Positions 48,131-60,183 of a stretch of 64,000 nucleotides of DNA are shown piece after piece (positions within the stretch are counted from its first letter, which is position 1; the number at the start of each line of letters is the position of its first letter). Made by a program: the position numbers and the translations under genes. This DNA is from Mallotus nudiflorus (Eukaryota > Streptophyta > Magnoliopsida > Malpighiales > Euphorbiaceae), in NCBI GenBank assembly GCA_947683625.1, contig CANTUR010000904.1, forward strand, positions 1-64,000. Reading direction: 5' to 3'. The notes under the pieces were generated by a model, which was not told the DNA's origin, searched no databases, and saw only the letters and a program-made list of their open reading frames with translations.

Positions 48131-49660
48131 TGTTAGTGATATGCACTAGGTTAATCATTTGATTATATGTTGACTTTCTTATTTTATTAATAAAGAGGTA
48201 TTTCATTATCATTTAATTTTATGATAATTATATGAATGGTTAATTCTTACTAAGGCTACCAAGTATGTGACTTGATAGTAAAACCCTTAGATTAGAATAA
48301 AAGTTCTATTCTAATTATCCCTAGCCATTTGTTAATTATATAAATGTTAAAGTATTAAGGCTAGTATGATGTTGATCGATGGTTATATTTTACTAATCAT
48401 GAATATGAGATATTAAGTCAACTCATAGGTACATGATGAGAGATCATGTACTGGATTGACCCACTATGAGAATACTGCATAAAATATTATCATAAGTATT
48501 TCTCATCATAGTAATTTTATTTCAGTCCTTTGACCTTGAAATCATCATGGATTTCTACATAGCTATTTTATGTTTTGACACATTCTAACATTGTCTTTAA
48601 CTAGACGATTAGATAGGATGTTGTTGGATATGAAATTAGTTATGTGAGGAATGTGAGTGATTTAGAAGGAATTTATCCTTCATTAATATGAGAAAGATAT
48701 CTATAGGTCCCTTGATGAGATAGACTAAAGAAAAATGCATGGCCATGCTGAAATGAATTGATAAAGAGTTATCATTTTCAGTCTACTTGGAATCAAGTCA
48801 GAATATTAAACTATATAAGGATAACATTCTATGTCTTATGTTTAATTAAGATATCATATGATAAAGGGACGATAAAATTCACTGTAATTAGATTATGTTG
48901 GATTATCGACTTCACATGACTTGGGTAGTCATAATGTCTTGCTACAGGCCACTTATGACTTGTAGGCCTAAATAAAGATTTAAGCCCATTGCCAATGTTA
49001 TGTGAACCTACAAGGTCACACACTTAGAATAAGCCCAAAATGATTATGGGTTTAATAAGCCCAAAATAAACTCTATGAAAATAAATAATTAAAGTGTTTT
49101 ATTTATTTAAGATAAATGTTATTTTAAATAAATAAACAAATAAGATATTATTTTTGATTTGTTTTTAAAACAAAATCAGAATGTAATAAATGGAAATTAC
49201 CAAAAAGTTTTTTGGTAAGTGAAACCCTAATTTGGAGTCTATAAATATGTTATATTCTCTAGGGTTTAATAGTTTTGTTTTTCCCTGCCTCCAAAATGGT
49301 TTTCTCTCTTCCTAGAAAACAAACATAGAGTTTTTCTTTTGTTCTTGATTTGTGAGACAATCAAGAAGGTTGCTAGCACACACTTCAATTCATTTTGTGA
49401 AGGGCTATTTGTGTGGATACCTATAGAGGACGCATCCTTTTGGAGACATCTTGATCCAAACAACCAAAGCAAAAAGCTCGAGGTAAGGTGTCACCGGTGT
49501 GAACCTTCTCTCATCCTTCCAGAAAATCTTGCCTCTTCTGCATTTTGGTGAGATTCTTGAAACTCTAGATTTAATCAAGTAGTAGAATTACATGGATCCA
49601 GGTTTGGGAATGTGATAAAATTTTAATTTTTCACTGTGTTTGTATCACGAAACCCCAACA
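48131..49660 (+). mobile_element. Candidate solo LTR of a third family (1530 bp)
   Basis: It begins TGTTAGTGATATGC and ends GAAACCCCAACA, so its termini TGTT/AACA are inverted. The flanks are AAAAG (48126-48130) and AAAAT (49661-49665), four of five matching. A TATA-box-like CTATAAATATG lies near 49240, followed by leader-like sequence, as in an LTR read on the plus strand. It sits in the Tat element's 3' untranslated region and encodes nothing. A Copia-type LTR is likely but unproved. Confidence 0.6.
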
Positions 49661-49899
49661 AAAATAAGATTTGAAAATCAAGAGAAAGGAAAAGAAAAAC
49701 AAATAAATGAAAAGGATATAAAATGGGAGAAATGAATCGGCAAAAGGAAGAAAAAGGTTTATATTAAAGTGGAAAATGTCCACTTTAGGTCCTCAACTTT
49801 GTTTGCATCTAAGTCCAACATTTTTCTTGCAATTTAGTCCTAAATCGCAATGCCATATGATTTAATAATTCATTGAATTATTAAATTGTCAGCATAAAA

Positions 49900-50938
49900 G
49901 AAATCAACACTACATGTCTAAGTGTAGTGTATTCTTAAATTAGCATTATACGTCCAACTATATTTAGCATCATACGACTAAGTATGATTTATCTTTTCAA
50001 TCAATACTATATGACCGAGTATAGTCAGCATCATATGACTGAGTATGATGTATCTTTTTAATCAACACTATACGTCTGAGTATAGTCAACATCATACGAC
50101 CAAGTATAATGTATCTTTTCAATTAATACTATTAGACTAAGTATAGTTAGCATGATACGATTGAGTATAATGTATCTTTTCAATAAGCACTATACAACCG
50201 AGTGTAGTCAGCATCATACGACCGAGTGTAGTCAACATCATACGACCGAGTATGATGTGTCTTTTTAATCAATACTATACGATCGAGTATAGTCAACATC
50301 ATATGACTGAGTATGATATATCTTTTCAATTAGCACTATACATCTGAGTATAGTCAGTATCATACAGCCGAGTATGATGTATCTTTTCAATCAGCACTAT
50401 ACGTCTGAGTATAGTCAGCATCATATGACCGAGTATGATGTATTTTTTTAATTAGCACTATATGACCAAGTATAGTTAACATTATATGACAAAGTTTAAT
50501 GTATCTTTTCAATCAACACTATACATCTGAGTATAGTCAACATCATATGACTGAGTATGATGTATCTTTTTAATCAGTACTATACGACTGAGTATAGTCA
50601 ACATTATACAATCAAGTGTAATGTATCTTTTCAATTAGCACTATATGTCCAAGTATAGTCAACATTATACATCCGAGTATAATGTATTTTTTTAATGCTA
50701 TACGTCTGAGTATAGTCAACATTATACGTCTCAGTATAATGTATCTTGTTAATCAATACTATACGTATGAGTATAGTCAACATTATATATTCGAGTATAG
50801 TCAACATTATACATCTGAGTATAATGTATCTTTTAAATTAACACTATACGTCTGAGTATAGTGTATTCTTAACACTATATGTCCAAGTGTAGTGCATTTT
50901 CATATCAACGTTATACATCTGAGTATAGTGTATTCTTA
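49900..50938 (+). repeat. Minisatellite of hairpin units in the Tat 3' region
   Basis: About 30 short units of roughly 34 bp alternate as pairs (about 68-70 bp). Each unit is an inverted repeat with a 6-base loop, for example ACTATACGTCTGAGTATAGT or ATCATACGACCGAGTATGAT. Stem variants ACTATAC/GTATAGT, ATCATAC/GTATGAT and ATTATAC/GTATAAT keep both arms matching. Units are joined by 'atgtatcttttcaatcagc'-like linkers. It lies just upstream of the polypurine tract, where Tat/Ogre elements are known to carry tandem repeats. Confidence 0.95.
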
Positions 50939-51105
50939 GGTGCTTTAGCATTCAGCCTACTGTTGCATAGTAATATAAGCATTCATAGTGAACCAATGAT
51001 CGCTTATAAGCAAAAGCCTCAAAGAGCACACGTAAGTATCTAAACTTTTGTTCTTAAGAAATTGTGTGCTTATTTGCTTTGTCGTAATTCTTCAAGCAAA
51101 TAGCA

Positions 51106-51118
51106 ACAAAGGGGAGCA
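51106..51118 (+). other. Polypurine tract of the Tat element
   Basis: ACAAAGGGGAGCA lies immediately before the 3' LTR start TGTAAGCACCC (51121). This is the expected place and composition of the plus-strand priming site. Confidence 0.88.
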
Positions 51119-51120
51119 AT

Positions 51121-53444
51121 TGTAAGCACCCAATTTTTGGATAATGAAGTGTGGATGTGATAAAGGACTCTAATGATGAAAATAGTATAAATAGATCTTC
51201 AACATTTGAAATTTGAAACCTTAAAAGCCTAAGTGCATTTTCAAAAGAGTTTAATTATTTTTTTAAGCACTTAATTGTGACGTTTTCTTTAAGGACCCAA
51301 TTGAAAAGTTCAAATTCTTTCAGGCATCTTTTTGTAATTAAAAGTAAAAAAAGGGATCAAAATTCTGAAATTCCGATTGGAATTACATAAACAATCAAAA
51401 TTATGTAATTCCAAACGAAATTATATAATTTTGGTTTAAATGAAATGTTTTCCATCTTTTTTTTTATTTTACAGTAAATAAAATTTTCTTTTTGTGAATT
51501 TTGATTGGTAAAATAATTTGATAAATCCCTTTAATAGGATTTATCTAAATTTTTTAGGAAATCAAAAGTTCTTTTAAAATCAAAATTCTATCACTATGAA
51601 AGGAGGAAGTCATAGTATGATACATCTTTTAGTTAGAATTTTTTATATATACCCAACTCAAACTCTCCTAAGGGGGACCTCTTTTCTGGATTTTTTGGAA
51701 ACTTGTCCTTTTCCTTTCATGCAAATTTCAATTAAAGATTTTTTTGAGAAGTATTTGTTCTTTAAGGAAGAGACAACAGACTTTTGGGGAGAAAAAAATC
51801 AAGTAGTCAAGATCTATTGTCAAAAGCAATGGTGATTCATACCACTTCTGAGGAGCAAATCAATGCTGCATCTATACCCTCATCTCCTCTCATACTTTCT
51901 TCTATTTTTTTTATTTGATTATTTTGTCTCTATTTAATTTTAGCTTTATTTAATTTTTATTAGTGTTTTGTTTATTCAATAACCATTGTTTATTTTTGTG
52001 TATGTGTTGGTGATTATGGAGAAAATTACATGATGAGTTCACTTAGACAACAAAATCTATGAAGATCCATGGAATGTCATGAATTGAATTTTGTAGCCAA
52101 ATATGGTTTCTAGGGTTTTATTTATTTATTTATTTATTATTATGTTGGTTGTTTTATTTTTATTTAGTTTTTTTGGGGTTGCATTAATTTTTATTTTCTT
52201 ATTTTTTTCAATAGATCATTGTAATAGTCTCAATAGTGAGAATAGTGGAATCCTGTGTGTGTAATTGTGTGTTTATTTTAATTAATTAGTTAGTAAAATT
52301 AGGGTTTTAATTAAGTAATGAATTAAAATTAATAGCTATAGAGATCATTAGGTTTTTGAATTAAAATTGAATTAGATTTAAATGGATAGAATTAGGGTTG
52401 CTTGTTAATTATTTTATTTATTTGTTATTTAAGATCACTTTAACTAAATTAGGTTTTTTAGAAATAAATTTAATTGATTGTTTGATCTTTTATTTGATTT
52501 TTTTGATATTTGTTTTATTGTTTTTGGCCTTGTTTATTTATGTTTATGTGTTTGGGGCCCAAGCTCATGTTAGACTCTAACCCATTTAACTAATTTTAGG
52601 TTTAGGTAGTTCTTTTTTTGGCCCATCTTTTAATTAGTCCATTTCATTTAATAGGTTATTAGTTAATTAAGTCTAAATGTTAATTAAAATGCATCTTTAG
52701 GCCCATAATTAAATTAAATTTAGGGTATAGATAATTTAGGCTCATTTAATTAATTTAGACATAGGTCCACCTAGGATAGCTATAATTATTTAGACTTAAC
52801 ACATTAAATTTAAGTCTTTTCCATAACTTGTAGATTTAATATCACATTAGAATTAAAACATATAGAACTAGGCCCACTTAATTTAAATACTTCATAATTT
52901 GTAGATTTATGGCCATTTTTAAAATTAAAATAAATAGCCTTAGGTTCACTTAATTAAAATTAAATAGGAATTAAGTTCATTAGTCTTTAAGGTCACTTGT
53001 AAATTAAAACATATAGATTTAGCCTATTTAATTAAAATCAATGTAGATTAGACAAACTTAGAAATTATGCACTTAAATGAATGCATTGTTTACATGTATT
53101 TTTCATGACTAGTTTGCTTGGAGTTAATTATTTAAATAAAGGCTTATATGAAATTGCATGTAAATAGAGGATAAGATAGTAATTCATAGAGTAATTCTAA
53201 ATGAACACAAGATTAAAAGAAGTTAGTATTCCATATCCAAAATCTCTTGATTGTGGTGCTAGTTTTCTTTTAAAGAATTGAGTACCACCATTTTTTATTT
53301 ATCTCAGTTATTATTCTGGGTGGTGACTCCTCATCTTCATGTCACGTCTTTGTGACAGTGGTTAGTGTGTTCTCTAAAATTCTAAGCTCAAACAGTGCCA
53401 TGATTACTAAAATATTGGATGCGTATTAAACCCTGTCGTCTATA
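51121..53444 (+). repeat. 3' LTR of the Tat element
   Basis: 2324 bp, homologous along its length to 18437-20737. The end reads CTGTCGTCTATA, with CA changed to TA, followed by the GTAAT target duplication at 53445-53449. Confidence 0.93.
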
Positions 53445-53449
53445 GTAAT

Positions 53450-56400
53450 GATAATGGATACTAAATGAAGAAGGAAAGGTGAGGAGGATATGGATGGGGT
53501 TGAAGTGGAAAGTCAAGGTGAGGAGGTGACTGTTGTTAATGGGCTTAGCCCAAAAAAACTTGGAATTGGTGGGCTTTGGATCCCATACCTGCTAGTCATT
53601 ATGAGTACATTAGCTTAGAATTATCATGGACTTGGCAACCCACGGGCAATTCATGTGTTGAAGCCAAAAATTATTTTTCTTATGGAAACTCTCTCTAATT
53701 CTGCTAAAGTAGATAAAATAAGGGCCCAACTTAACTTTGACAAAATGCAGGCGGTTGCGATAAAATTTGTGAGGTTACTGTGTTAGGTCATTCTCTTAAT
53801 TTCATCGATGTTACTGTCAATATAGAAAAAATTGGTTTGTAAAGACTCACGGGCTACTATGGGATGCCTGACAGACATTATCGCTGGATCTCTTGGGATT
53901 TTCTTTGTAACCTCGCTCCTCTCTCTCCTCTACCATCGTGCCTGTTTGGAGGTTTTAACGATCTCCTTCATTCTTATGAGAAGTGGGGTGTGGCTCCTTA
54001 CCCTTGCCGACTTATTAGTGGTTTTTGTTTTGTGATTAAAGATTGCGGTCTGATTAATATGGGGTTGGAAGGATATCAGTTCACTTAGGAGTGTTTTAGA
54101 GGTACTCCTAATTGGGTTAAAGAAAAACTTGATAAGGGATTGGCAAATCAACACTAGTACGAGCTATTTCGAAAAGCTAATGTTTTCTCTTTAGACTCCA
54201 CTTCTTCATATCACCTTTCTATTTTTCTGGATCTTAGGAAATCCATTTTTCTTCCTCGAATCAGGAATTTTTGTTTCGAGAATTCTTGGTTGTGTAGTGA
54301 AGATTGTGAAGTCGTTGTTGCTAATAGTTAAAGGAAGGACAGCAGCAAAACTTTAAGAGAGAAAATTAGTAAGTGTGGGTCTGATTTGATGAATTGGGGT
54401 CGTGGCTTGGTTTCGGACTTTTGTGGTCGTGTTAAGGCAAACAAGACTCGGCTTAAGAATCTTAAAAGGAGGCGAGATGTTATAGGGTTAGAAGAGTTTA
54501 GGAAGATGTCTCAAGATTACATTAATATGCTTAAGCAGTAGGAAGTATACGGAAGACAAAGAGCCAAAAAACATTGGCTTAGGGACGGAGATGCCAACTA
54601 GAAGTTTTTTCAGAATTTCGCTTCTAAGCAGAGGAAACATAATTGAATTGAAAAGTTGCTTGATGCTAACAGTACTTGGCACCATAAAATGGTGGTCTGA
54701 ATTGCTATATAATAGATTACTTCGATAATTTATTTACTTAGGCTCAAGGTGACACTGCTGAAATAACAAGATGGGTTTCTTCTAAAGTTACCGATGAACA
54801 AAACCATATGCTTATGGCCACTTTTTCTAAAGAGGAAATGAGGAATGCTTTATAGGGGATGCACCCGGATAAGTCTCCCGGGATGGTCAGAATGAATACA
54901 GCGTTTTACCAGAAATTTTGGCGGATAGTAGGAGATGATGTCACTACTGCATGTAGATCTTTTTTTGACAATGGATTTTTCCAAGAGGGGCTCAATGATA
55001 TGGCTATCGCACTTATTCCGAAGAAGAAAAGCCTAAGATGATATCTAACCTCAAAAACCTATTGCATTGTGCAATGTAGTCTATAAGATTATAGCAAAAA
55101 TTCTAGCAAGCTAAATGAAAAAGTGTCTCCCCAGTCTGATTTTTGAAAATCAAAGCACTTTTATTTCTAAAAGGCTCATCATAGATAACATTATCATTAC
55201 TTTCAAAGCAACTCATTGTCTAAAACAAAAATGGTAGGGGAAGAAAGGTATGGCCATGCTCAAGATATATATGAGCAAGGCTGATGATAGGATTGAATGG
55301 CATTACCTTAGGGAGATGATGAGCAGTTTGGGTTTTTGTGAAGGCTCGATCCAACGCATCATGTTCTGTGTAACAACGGTATGCTATTTTATTCTCCAAG
55401 ACGATAACGAGTTGGGACCCATTACTCCACCACATAGGGGGCCTAAGGCAAGGGGACCCCTGTCCTCCTACGTTTTCATATTATGCGTAGAAGGACTCAG
55501 TTCCCTTATTCGAAGAAAAGAGGAAATAGGTTTGATCCATGGTTATAGTGTTGCAAGAAGAGCTCCTAAGATAAGTAATCTCTTCTTTGTCGATCGATGA
55601 CTGTCTTCTTTTCTTTGAAGCCTCAATTCGAGAGAGCGAGACTGTGAGGGAGGTTTTGGAGACATATGCCAAAGCTTCAGCTTAGATTATAAATTACCAA
55701 AAATCTTCAATTCTTTTTAGTCCTAATACAAACTCAGATTGTATAGAAGGTATTCAGAGGGTTCTTGGTGTTTCGGTCACAGAGAACCATGGACACTACT
55801 TGGGACTCCCTTCTCTAATAGGGAAAAATAAGAAAGAAATTTTTGCTTTTATAAAAGACTGGGTTTGGCAAAGGGTTCATAACTGGAATAATTTATTCTT
55901 TTCCAAAGCTGGCAAGGAAATTTTGGTTAAAATGGTGGTGCAAGCCTTACCAAACTTTGCAATGAATGTTTTTATGTTGCCCTTAGAGCTCTGTGCATAT
56001 ATGGAGAAAATGCTTAATTCATTTTAGTGGAGAAATAAGGGTGATAATAAAAAGGAGATTCGGTGGAAGTCTTGGGAATCTTTATGTCGACCTAAATCTG
56101 TAGGAGGACTTGGATTTAGGAGATTAAGGGAATTCAATTTGGCAATGATTGGGAAATAAGCCTGCAGAATTGTAACTCAACCTGAATCATTGGTGGCTCG
56201 CATTTTTAAAGCTAGGTACTTTCCAAACTCGAGTTTCTTGCATGCTCCTATTGGATTTGATCCAAGCTATGTGTGGAGGGGATTATGGGAAACCCAGAAA
56301 TTAATTAGAGCTGGACTGCGGGTCTGGATTAGTTCTGGGAATAACATGGCCATTAGTGGCTGTCCTTGGCTGCCTTCATTAGAAAATGCTTTTATTACCA

Positions 56401-57641
56401 TTGAATTGCCTCGAGACCTTCACGAGAAAACAGTCTTTAGTCTTTTTGCGCAGGGTGCCAAACGTTGGGATTAGGAGATTTTATCTGACATTTTTAATGA
56501 CAGAGACTTGTCACTAATTATGAACGTTCCCCTTAGTGATTGGAGAGTTTCAAATGATCTGTATTGGCACATGGACACCAAAGGTCATTATACGGTGAAA
56601 AGTTTCTATCGAATGCAAGTTCAGGCATTTTTTAACGAAGATGGTACTATATGGACGCGCCTTTAGAAATTACAGATTCCCAATAAAGTTAAAATTTTTT
56701 TATGGAGGGCATGTTCTAACCGTCTCCCTACTGCTACTTTATTAAGGAACAGATGTGTACCAATTGGAGACTCTTGTCTAGTACGTGATGCTCATACAGA
56801 AACTATTACTTATATTTTGTTAAATTATCATTTGGCTTATGACTGCGGGAATTTGACGAACTTAGGCCCTTTCTCTTAAAGTACGGATTCTTTCTTAGAT
56901 TAGATAAAGCATTTTTACTCTTCTCAATCTTTGGAGAATTGCACTTTAATGGCCATGACCTATTGGGTTTTGTGGAAAAATTAAAATGAGATTATTTGGA
57001 ATGCGAAGAGAAGTACTGCTCAAGAGCTTGTAAACTTGGCGGGTAGGACTTTGAACGAGTGGTCCATTGCCCAAGGAGTTACTAGAGTTATGACTGGTCA
57101 AATTCCTCCTGATAAAGGGGATGTAATGTGGACTAGACCTGCTCTTGGAACTTTGAAGGTTAATGTGGATTTTGCTCTGTTTAATTCACAAATGAAAATG
57201 GGAGTTAGAGTTCTTGCTCGAGATCACTTTGGTAATCTGGTGGGTGCCTTTTCGAAGCTGGTGTTTGGGTCGTTTGAACCAAAGATTGCTGAAGTTGTTG
57301 GTTTTCGGGTGGCTTTAAGCTGGTTGAAGCAAAAAGGTTGAGATCACATTGTGGTGGAGATGGATGCTCAGCTCGTTGTTCATAAGATGAGAAGCTCTTC
57401 ACTGGATAACTCTATTTTTGGGCTACTAATAGCTGATTGCCATTTGCTTATGTCTAATTTTGAAGATTTGTATCTTCGTTTTGTGAGGCGCTTAGCGAAC
57501 ACAGGTGCTCACACCCTCACTCGTGAAGCTACTTCTTTGTCTGAGGCCATGGAGTGGGATTTTACCCCTTCCTTTCTTTCTGATGTTATTTCTTATGATT
57601 TTTAATAAAATCTCCATCCCGGATTTCAAAAAAAAAAAAGT
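53450..57641 (+). mobile_element. L1-type LINE, ORF2 region with poly(A), decayed
   Basis: A non-LTR retrotransposon cut on its left by the Tat element. Endonuclease text starts at 53601 (MSTLA, stop, NYHGLGNPRAIHVLK). The GDFN box is GGFN near 53950 and the SDH box is SYH near 54205, so catalytic residues are lost. Reverse transcriptase follows (MHPDKSPG..FYQKFWRIVGDD at 54859-54950; GPKARGPLSSYVFILCVEGLSSLI at 55440-55510). The FADD box is destroyed, reading FFVDR then stop near 55590. A zf-RVT-like segment (IPNKVKIFLWRACSNRLPT) is at 56670-56730 and an RNase H-like domain (LKVNVDFALFN..DAQLVVHKM) at 57150-57600. A 12-A tail ends at 57641. Many stops. Confidence 0.92.
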
Positions 57642-57787
57642 TTAACCATGAGATATTTTACTTTACTTTCCCTAAAATAAATTCTCATCCCTTAATCTAG
57701 TATGTACTCTGATTGTGGGTAAGAGCCTCTCCTCCAAGAGGTAGATACGCTTCAACTCCAATACACCACGCCTAGACCCAACCCATC
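57642..57787 (+). repeat. Upstream end of the duplicated PPR block, copy 2
   Basis: From about 57667 ('tttccctaaaataaattct') it matches 12174-12280. It carries a 17-bp addition ('cctctcctccaagaggt' region, itself a small palindrome) and is interrupted at 57787 by a solo LTR. The bases 57642-57666 are unmatched flank after the LINE poly(A). Confidence 0.75.
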
Positions 57788-59970
57788 TATGGATAACGGG
57801 GTTTAACGCATGATCAAAATTTTAGTAACCATCACACTATTTGAGCTCATGGCTCTAAAGAATACACTAATCACTGTCATAACAACATGATGTGGAGATG
57901 AGGAGTCGCTACCCACATTAATAACTAGAACAAATAAAAAATTGTGGTATTCAGTACTCTAAAAGAAAGTTAGCACCATAACTAGAAGATTATAGATACG
58001 GAATACTAATTTCTTTCGGTTTCATGTGCATTTAGAATTACTTTATAAATTACTATCTTACTCTCTGTTTGCATACAATTTCATATAAACCTTTATTTTA
58101 AACGATTAATTCCAGGCAAACTATTCATTAAAAATACATATAAACAATGCATTCATTTAAGTTCATAATCCTTAAGTTAGTCTAATATACATTGATTTTA
58201 ATTAAATAGGTTAAATCTACATGTTTTTAATTTATAAGTGAGTCTAAAAACTAATGAACCTAATTCCTATTCAATTTTAATTAAGTGAACCTACGTCTAT
58301 TTATTTTAATTCTAAAAATGGGCCTAAATCTATAAATTATAAAATATTTAAATTAATGGGTTTAACTCTACATGTTTTTAATTCTAAGGTGATTTTAAAT
58401 CTACAAGTTATGGAAAAACTTTAAGTAAATGGACTATGTCTAATTAATTTTAATTATCCTAAGGTGGGCCTAGGTCTAAATTAGCTAAATGTGTCTAAGT
58501 CATTTCTAACCTAATTTCTAATTAATTATGGGTCTAAAATGCATTTTAATTAATTAAAATCTATACATAATTAATTAATAACCTATTAAATGAAAAAGGC
58601 TAATTAAAAGATGGGCCAAAAAAGAACTATCTAAACTTAAAATTAATTAAATGAGTTAAAGTCTAACATGAGTTTTGGGCCCAAAACACATAAAAATAGA
58701 TAAACAAGCCAAAAAACATAAAAAAAAAAAAAATACCAAAACACTTAAATAAAAAGATCAAACAATAAATTAAATTTATTTCTTTTAATTTAGTTAAAAT
58801 GACCTTAACAAAAAACCCTAATTCTATCCATTTAAATCTAATTCAATTTTAATTCAAAATTCTAATGATAGCCATTAATTTTAATTAATTACCTAATTAA
58901 AACTATAATTTTACTACCTAATTAATTAAAATAAACATATAACCACACACAAGATTTCACTATTCTCACTATTCTCACTATTACAATGATCTACTGAAAA
59001 ATAATAAAAAAATAAAAATTAGTACAATAAAAAAAACTAAATAAAACAACCAAACAAAAAATAATTAAAAGAAAAACCTAGAAACTATTTTCAACTACAA
59101 GATTCTATTTTATGATATTCCATGAATCTTCATAAATTTTGTTCTCTAAGTGAACTCATTATGTAACTCTCTTTATAGTCATGAACACAAACACAAAAAA
59201 ATAAACAATGATTAGTGAAAAAATAAAATAACAATAAAAATTAAATAAAGTTAAAATTTAATAGAACTAAAATAATAAAATAAAAAATAGAAGAAAATAG
59301 GAGAGGAGGTGATGGTATGAATGCAGTATTGATTTGTCTCTCAGACTAGTATAAATCAAATTTGCTTTTTAAATGGATCTTCAATACATGATGTTCTCAT
59401 TTTAAAAATTTATCGTTTCTTCCTCAAAGAATAAATATTTTATAAGAAAATATTTTTAATTGAACAATGTATAAAAAGAAAAGGAAAAGCCTCAAAAAAA
59501 GGTTCAGACAAAAAAGAGGTAGGAGAGTTTGAGCTAAGTTTAAAAACGTATTACACTATAATTTCCTCTCTTTACAGTAATAGAGTTTTGACTTTAAAAA
59601 AATTTTTAATTTCCTGAAAAATTTAAATAAATCATAAAAAAGGGATTTATCAAAATTATTTGACTAATCAAAATTTACAAAATAAAATTTTTATTTACTA
59701 GAAACTAAAAAAACAGAAAAAAAACATTTAATTCAGATCAAAATTATAAAATTTTAATATTTTTTTAATTTTTAATTACAAAAAGATCTCTAAAAAAAAT
59801 AAAATTTTCAATTATATTTTTTAAAAAATATATTATAATTAATTTTTTTTAAAAATACATTTAATCTTTTGAAATTTCAAACTTTAAATGTTTAATATAT
59901 ATTTATAATTTTTTTATCACTAAAATCTTCTATCGCATCCGCCCAACTATTTCAAAATTGGGTGCTTACG
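57788..59970 (-). mobile_element. Solo Tat-family LTR just upstream of the PPR gene
   Basis: The reverse complement of the Tat LTR. Its start on the plus strand (TATGGATAACGGGGTTTA) corresponds to the LTR 3' end, and its plus-strand end (AAAATTGGGTGCTTACG) corresponds to TGTAAGCACCC. Flanks CCATC (57783-57787) and CCAGC (59971-59975) differ at one base and fit a 5-bp target duplication. It is more diverged and AT-drifted than the two LTRs of the 35-kb element. It ends about 210 bp before the PPR start codon. Confidence 0.9.
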
Positions 59971-60183
59971 CCAGCCAACCCAATTTGTTAGCACTCAGCA
60001 GACTCATGACTTCTTTTATTTCACAGTTCCACTGCCACTCCTGCAAAATTTTCTGGCGAAAGGAAAGTTAAGATTTGTAGCATACATGAAAATGTTCAGT
60101 GTCTAAGTAGCTTATTCTTTAATGATGCTATTGGAGTTATATCAATTGTGTATTTCAAAAAGTTCTCAACACAATTGTCAACG

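Larger units (their letters stand above)
18437..53444 (+). mobile_element. Tat-lineage Ty3/gypsy element with nested insertions (35 kb span)
   Basis: The 5' LTR 18437-20737 and 3' LTR 51121-53444 begin TGTAAGCACCC and end in ..CTACA/..CTATA. They are flanked by identical GTAAT duplications (18432-18436 and 53445-53449), so this is one insertion, into a LINE. Internal parts in order are primer-binding site, leader, gag, protease, G-patch, reverse transcriptase, RNase H, a second RNase H, integrase, two antisense ORFs, a tandem-repeat 3' region and a polypurine tract. The second RNase H and lack of a chromodomain are marks of the Tat lineage. I count about 12 differences in the first 150 aligned LTR bases, so it is old. 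All coding parts are broken. Nested elements occupy 21236-35366, 36087-39310 and 48131-49660. Confidence 0.92.

Noticed and set aside
49900..50938. CRISPR-like look of regularly spaced repeats
   Set aside because: Spacers are themselves repeated and the setting is a plant retrotransposon 3' region; it is a minisatellite.
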